From NCBI GenBank assembly GCA_009703975.1, contig WLFB01000090.1:1-6003 (forward strand): 6,003 bases of DNA, written 5' to 3'. The notes beneath the pieces were generated by a model, which was not told where the DNA came from, made no database searches, and saw nothing but the letters and a program-made list of their open reading frames with translations. Source of the stretch: Actinomycetota bacterium (GTDB lineage: Bacteria; Actinomycetota; Acidimicrobiia; Acidimicrobiales; Ilumatobacteraceae). A program made the position numbers and the translations under genes. Shown here piece after piece: positions 5,556-6,003 of the stretch. Position 1 is the stretch's first letter; every line of letters starts with the position of its first letter.

Positions 5556-6003
5556 AATTTTTCTTTGATCCTGGTTGTCCATGGGCTTGGGTTACTTCAC
5601 GGTGGGTGACAGAGGTATGTGAAATCCGAAAGTACGAAGTTTCGTGGAAGTTTATTTCATTGTCGATGATCAATTCCGATCGTGGATATGGACCCAACGA
5701 CGACTACCACAAAACTATTCACAATTTTGGCTTGGCGGCGTTGCGAGTTGCGAGTGCTGCTCGTGCGGCTGAAGGCAACGAGGGTGTTAGAAAGTTTTAT
5801 TCGGCATTTGGCAATTCATTTCATAATCAGAAGAAGCGCGAAGGGTTTGATAACAATAAACACAAATTGCTTACGGAGATTTTGCAAAGTGGTTCGTTGC
5901 CAACAGTTTGGGCCGACTCATTTGAAGACGAGACGCATACACCCGTTATCCGATATGAGACAGACTTAGCACTCTCGCGTACGGGCAAAGATGTAGGGAC
6001 TCC
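5543..6003 (+). CDS. DsbA-family thioredoxin-fold oxidoreductase, Rv2466c-like (cut by right edge)
   Basis: A thioredoxin-fold protein with a helical insertion, most like the mycothiol-dependent reductases typified by M. tuberculosis Rv2466c. The 153 complete codons start MTDLEFFFDPGCPWAW, placing the active site immediately after the first beta strand. FHNQ, near the family's HNQ, appears mid-protein. The window ends at GTP, whose proline would be the cis-Pro facing the active site; the remaining third or so is missing. The active site reads C12-P-W-A15: the second cysteine of the CPWC motif is replaced by alanine. This suggests a monothiol mechanism using a low-molecular-weight thiol such as mycothiol, or a non-redox activity (the fold is shared with 2-hydroxychromene-2-carboxylate isomerases and glutathione transferase kappa). 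ATG 5543 is the only plausible start because TAA lies in frame at 5531. It lies 28 bp after infB. Fold and family are fairly sure; substrate is unknown. Confidence 0.85.
   Translation, partial: MTDLEFFFDPGCPWAWVTSRWVTEVCEIRKYEVSWKFISLSMINSDRGYGPNDDYHKTIHNFGLAALRVASAARAAEGNEGVRKFYSAFGNSFHNQKKREGFDNNKHKLLTEILQSGSLPTVWADSFEDETHTPVIRYETDLALSRTGKDVGT

Noticed and set aside
5682..5969. 95-residue plus-strand open frame at the right end
   Set aside because: Out of frame inside the DsbA-family gene, whose own frame is open and carries recognisable motifs.

Overview
The window looks like a bacterial chromosome segment of about 50% G+C from an actinobacterium. The evidence is the actinobacterial-type ProRS N-terminus, a NusA ending shortly after its two KH domains, a very long IF-2 with a Lys/Ala-rich plus Pro/Gly/Arg-rich linker, and a neighbour resembling the mycothiol-dependent Rv2466c reductase family. 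A member of the Acidimicrobiia or another small aquatic lineage is my guess from composition and the missing ylxR; I cannot prove it from 6 kb.

Layout: (1) 3-620, minus strand: the first 206 codons of proS (prolyl-tRNA synthetase), running off the left edge. (2) 621-860: a divergent control region of 240 bp. It holds a candidate bidirectional promoter with overlapping -10 elements, a 14-bp near-palindrome, a strong intrinsic-terminator hairpin pointing towards rimP, a second 10-bp stem, and a tandem array of 11-bp repeats ending at the rimP ribosome binding site. (3) 861-5514, plus strand: rimP-nusA-infB, tightly packed (4-bp ATGA overlap, then a 5-bp gap). (4) 5543-6003, plus strand: the first 153 codons of a DsbA/Rv2466c-like thioredoxin-fold protein with a CPWA active site, cut by the right edge.

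The genes belong to one functional theme. ProRS charges tRNA-Pro, RimP helps mature the 30S subunit, NusA controls RNA polymerase pausing, termination and antitermination, and IF-2 places initiator tRNA on the ribosome. The redox gene takes the place where rbfA often follows infB, and the small gene ylxR, often found between nusA and infB in Gram-positive bacteria, is absent.

The protein-coding part is conserved housekeeping. The unusual material is in the rimP leader: a terminator with no gene in front of it, followed by a second hairpin and five clear 11-bp units. This may be an undescribed attenuation or RNA-binding control of the nusA operon, which would fit the known autoregulation of that operon by NusA in E. 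coli, but here it is only inferred.
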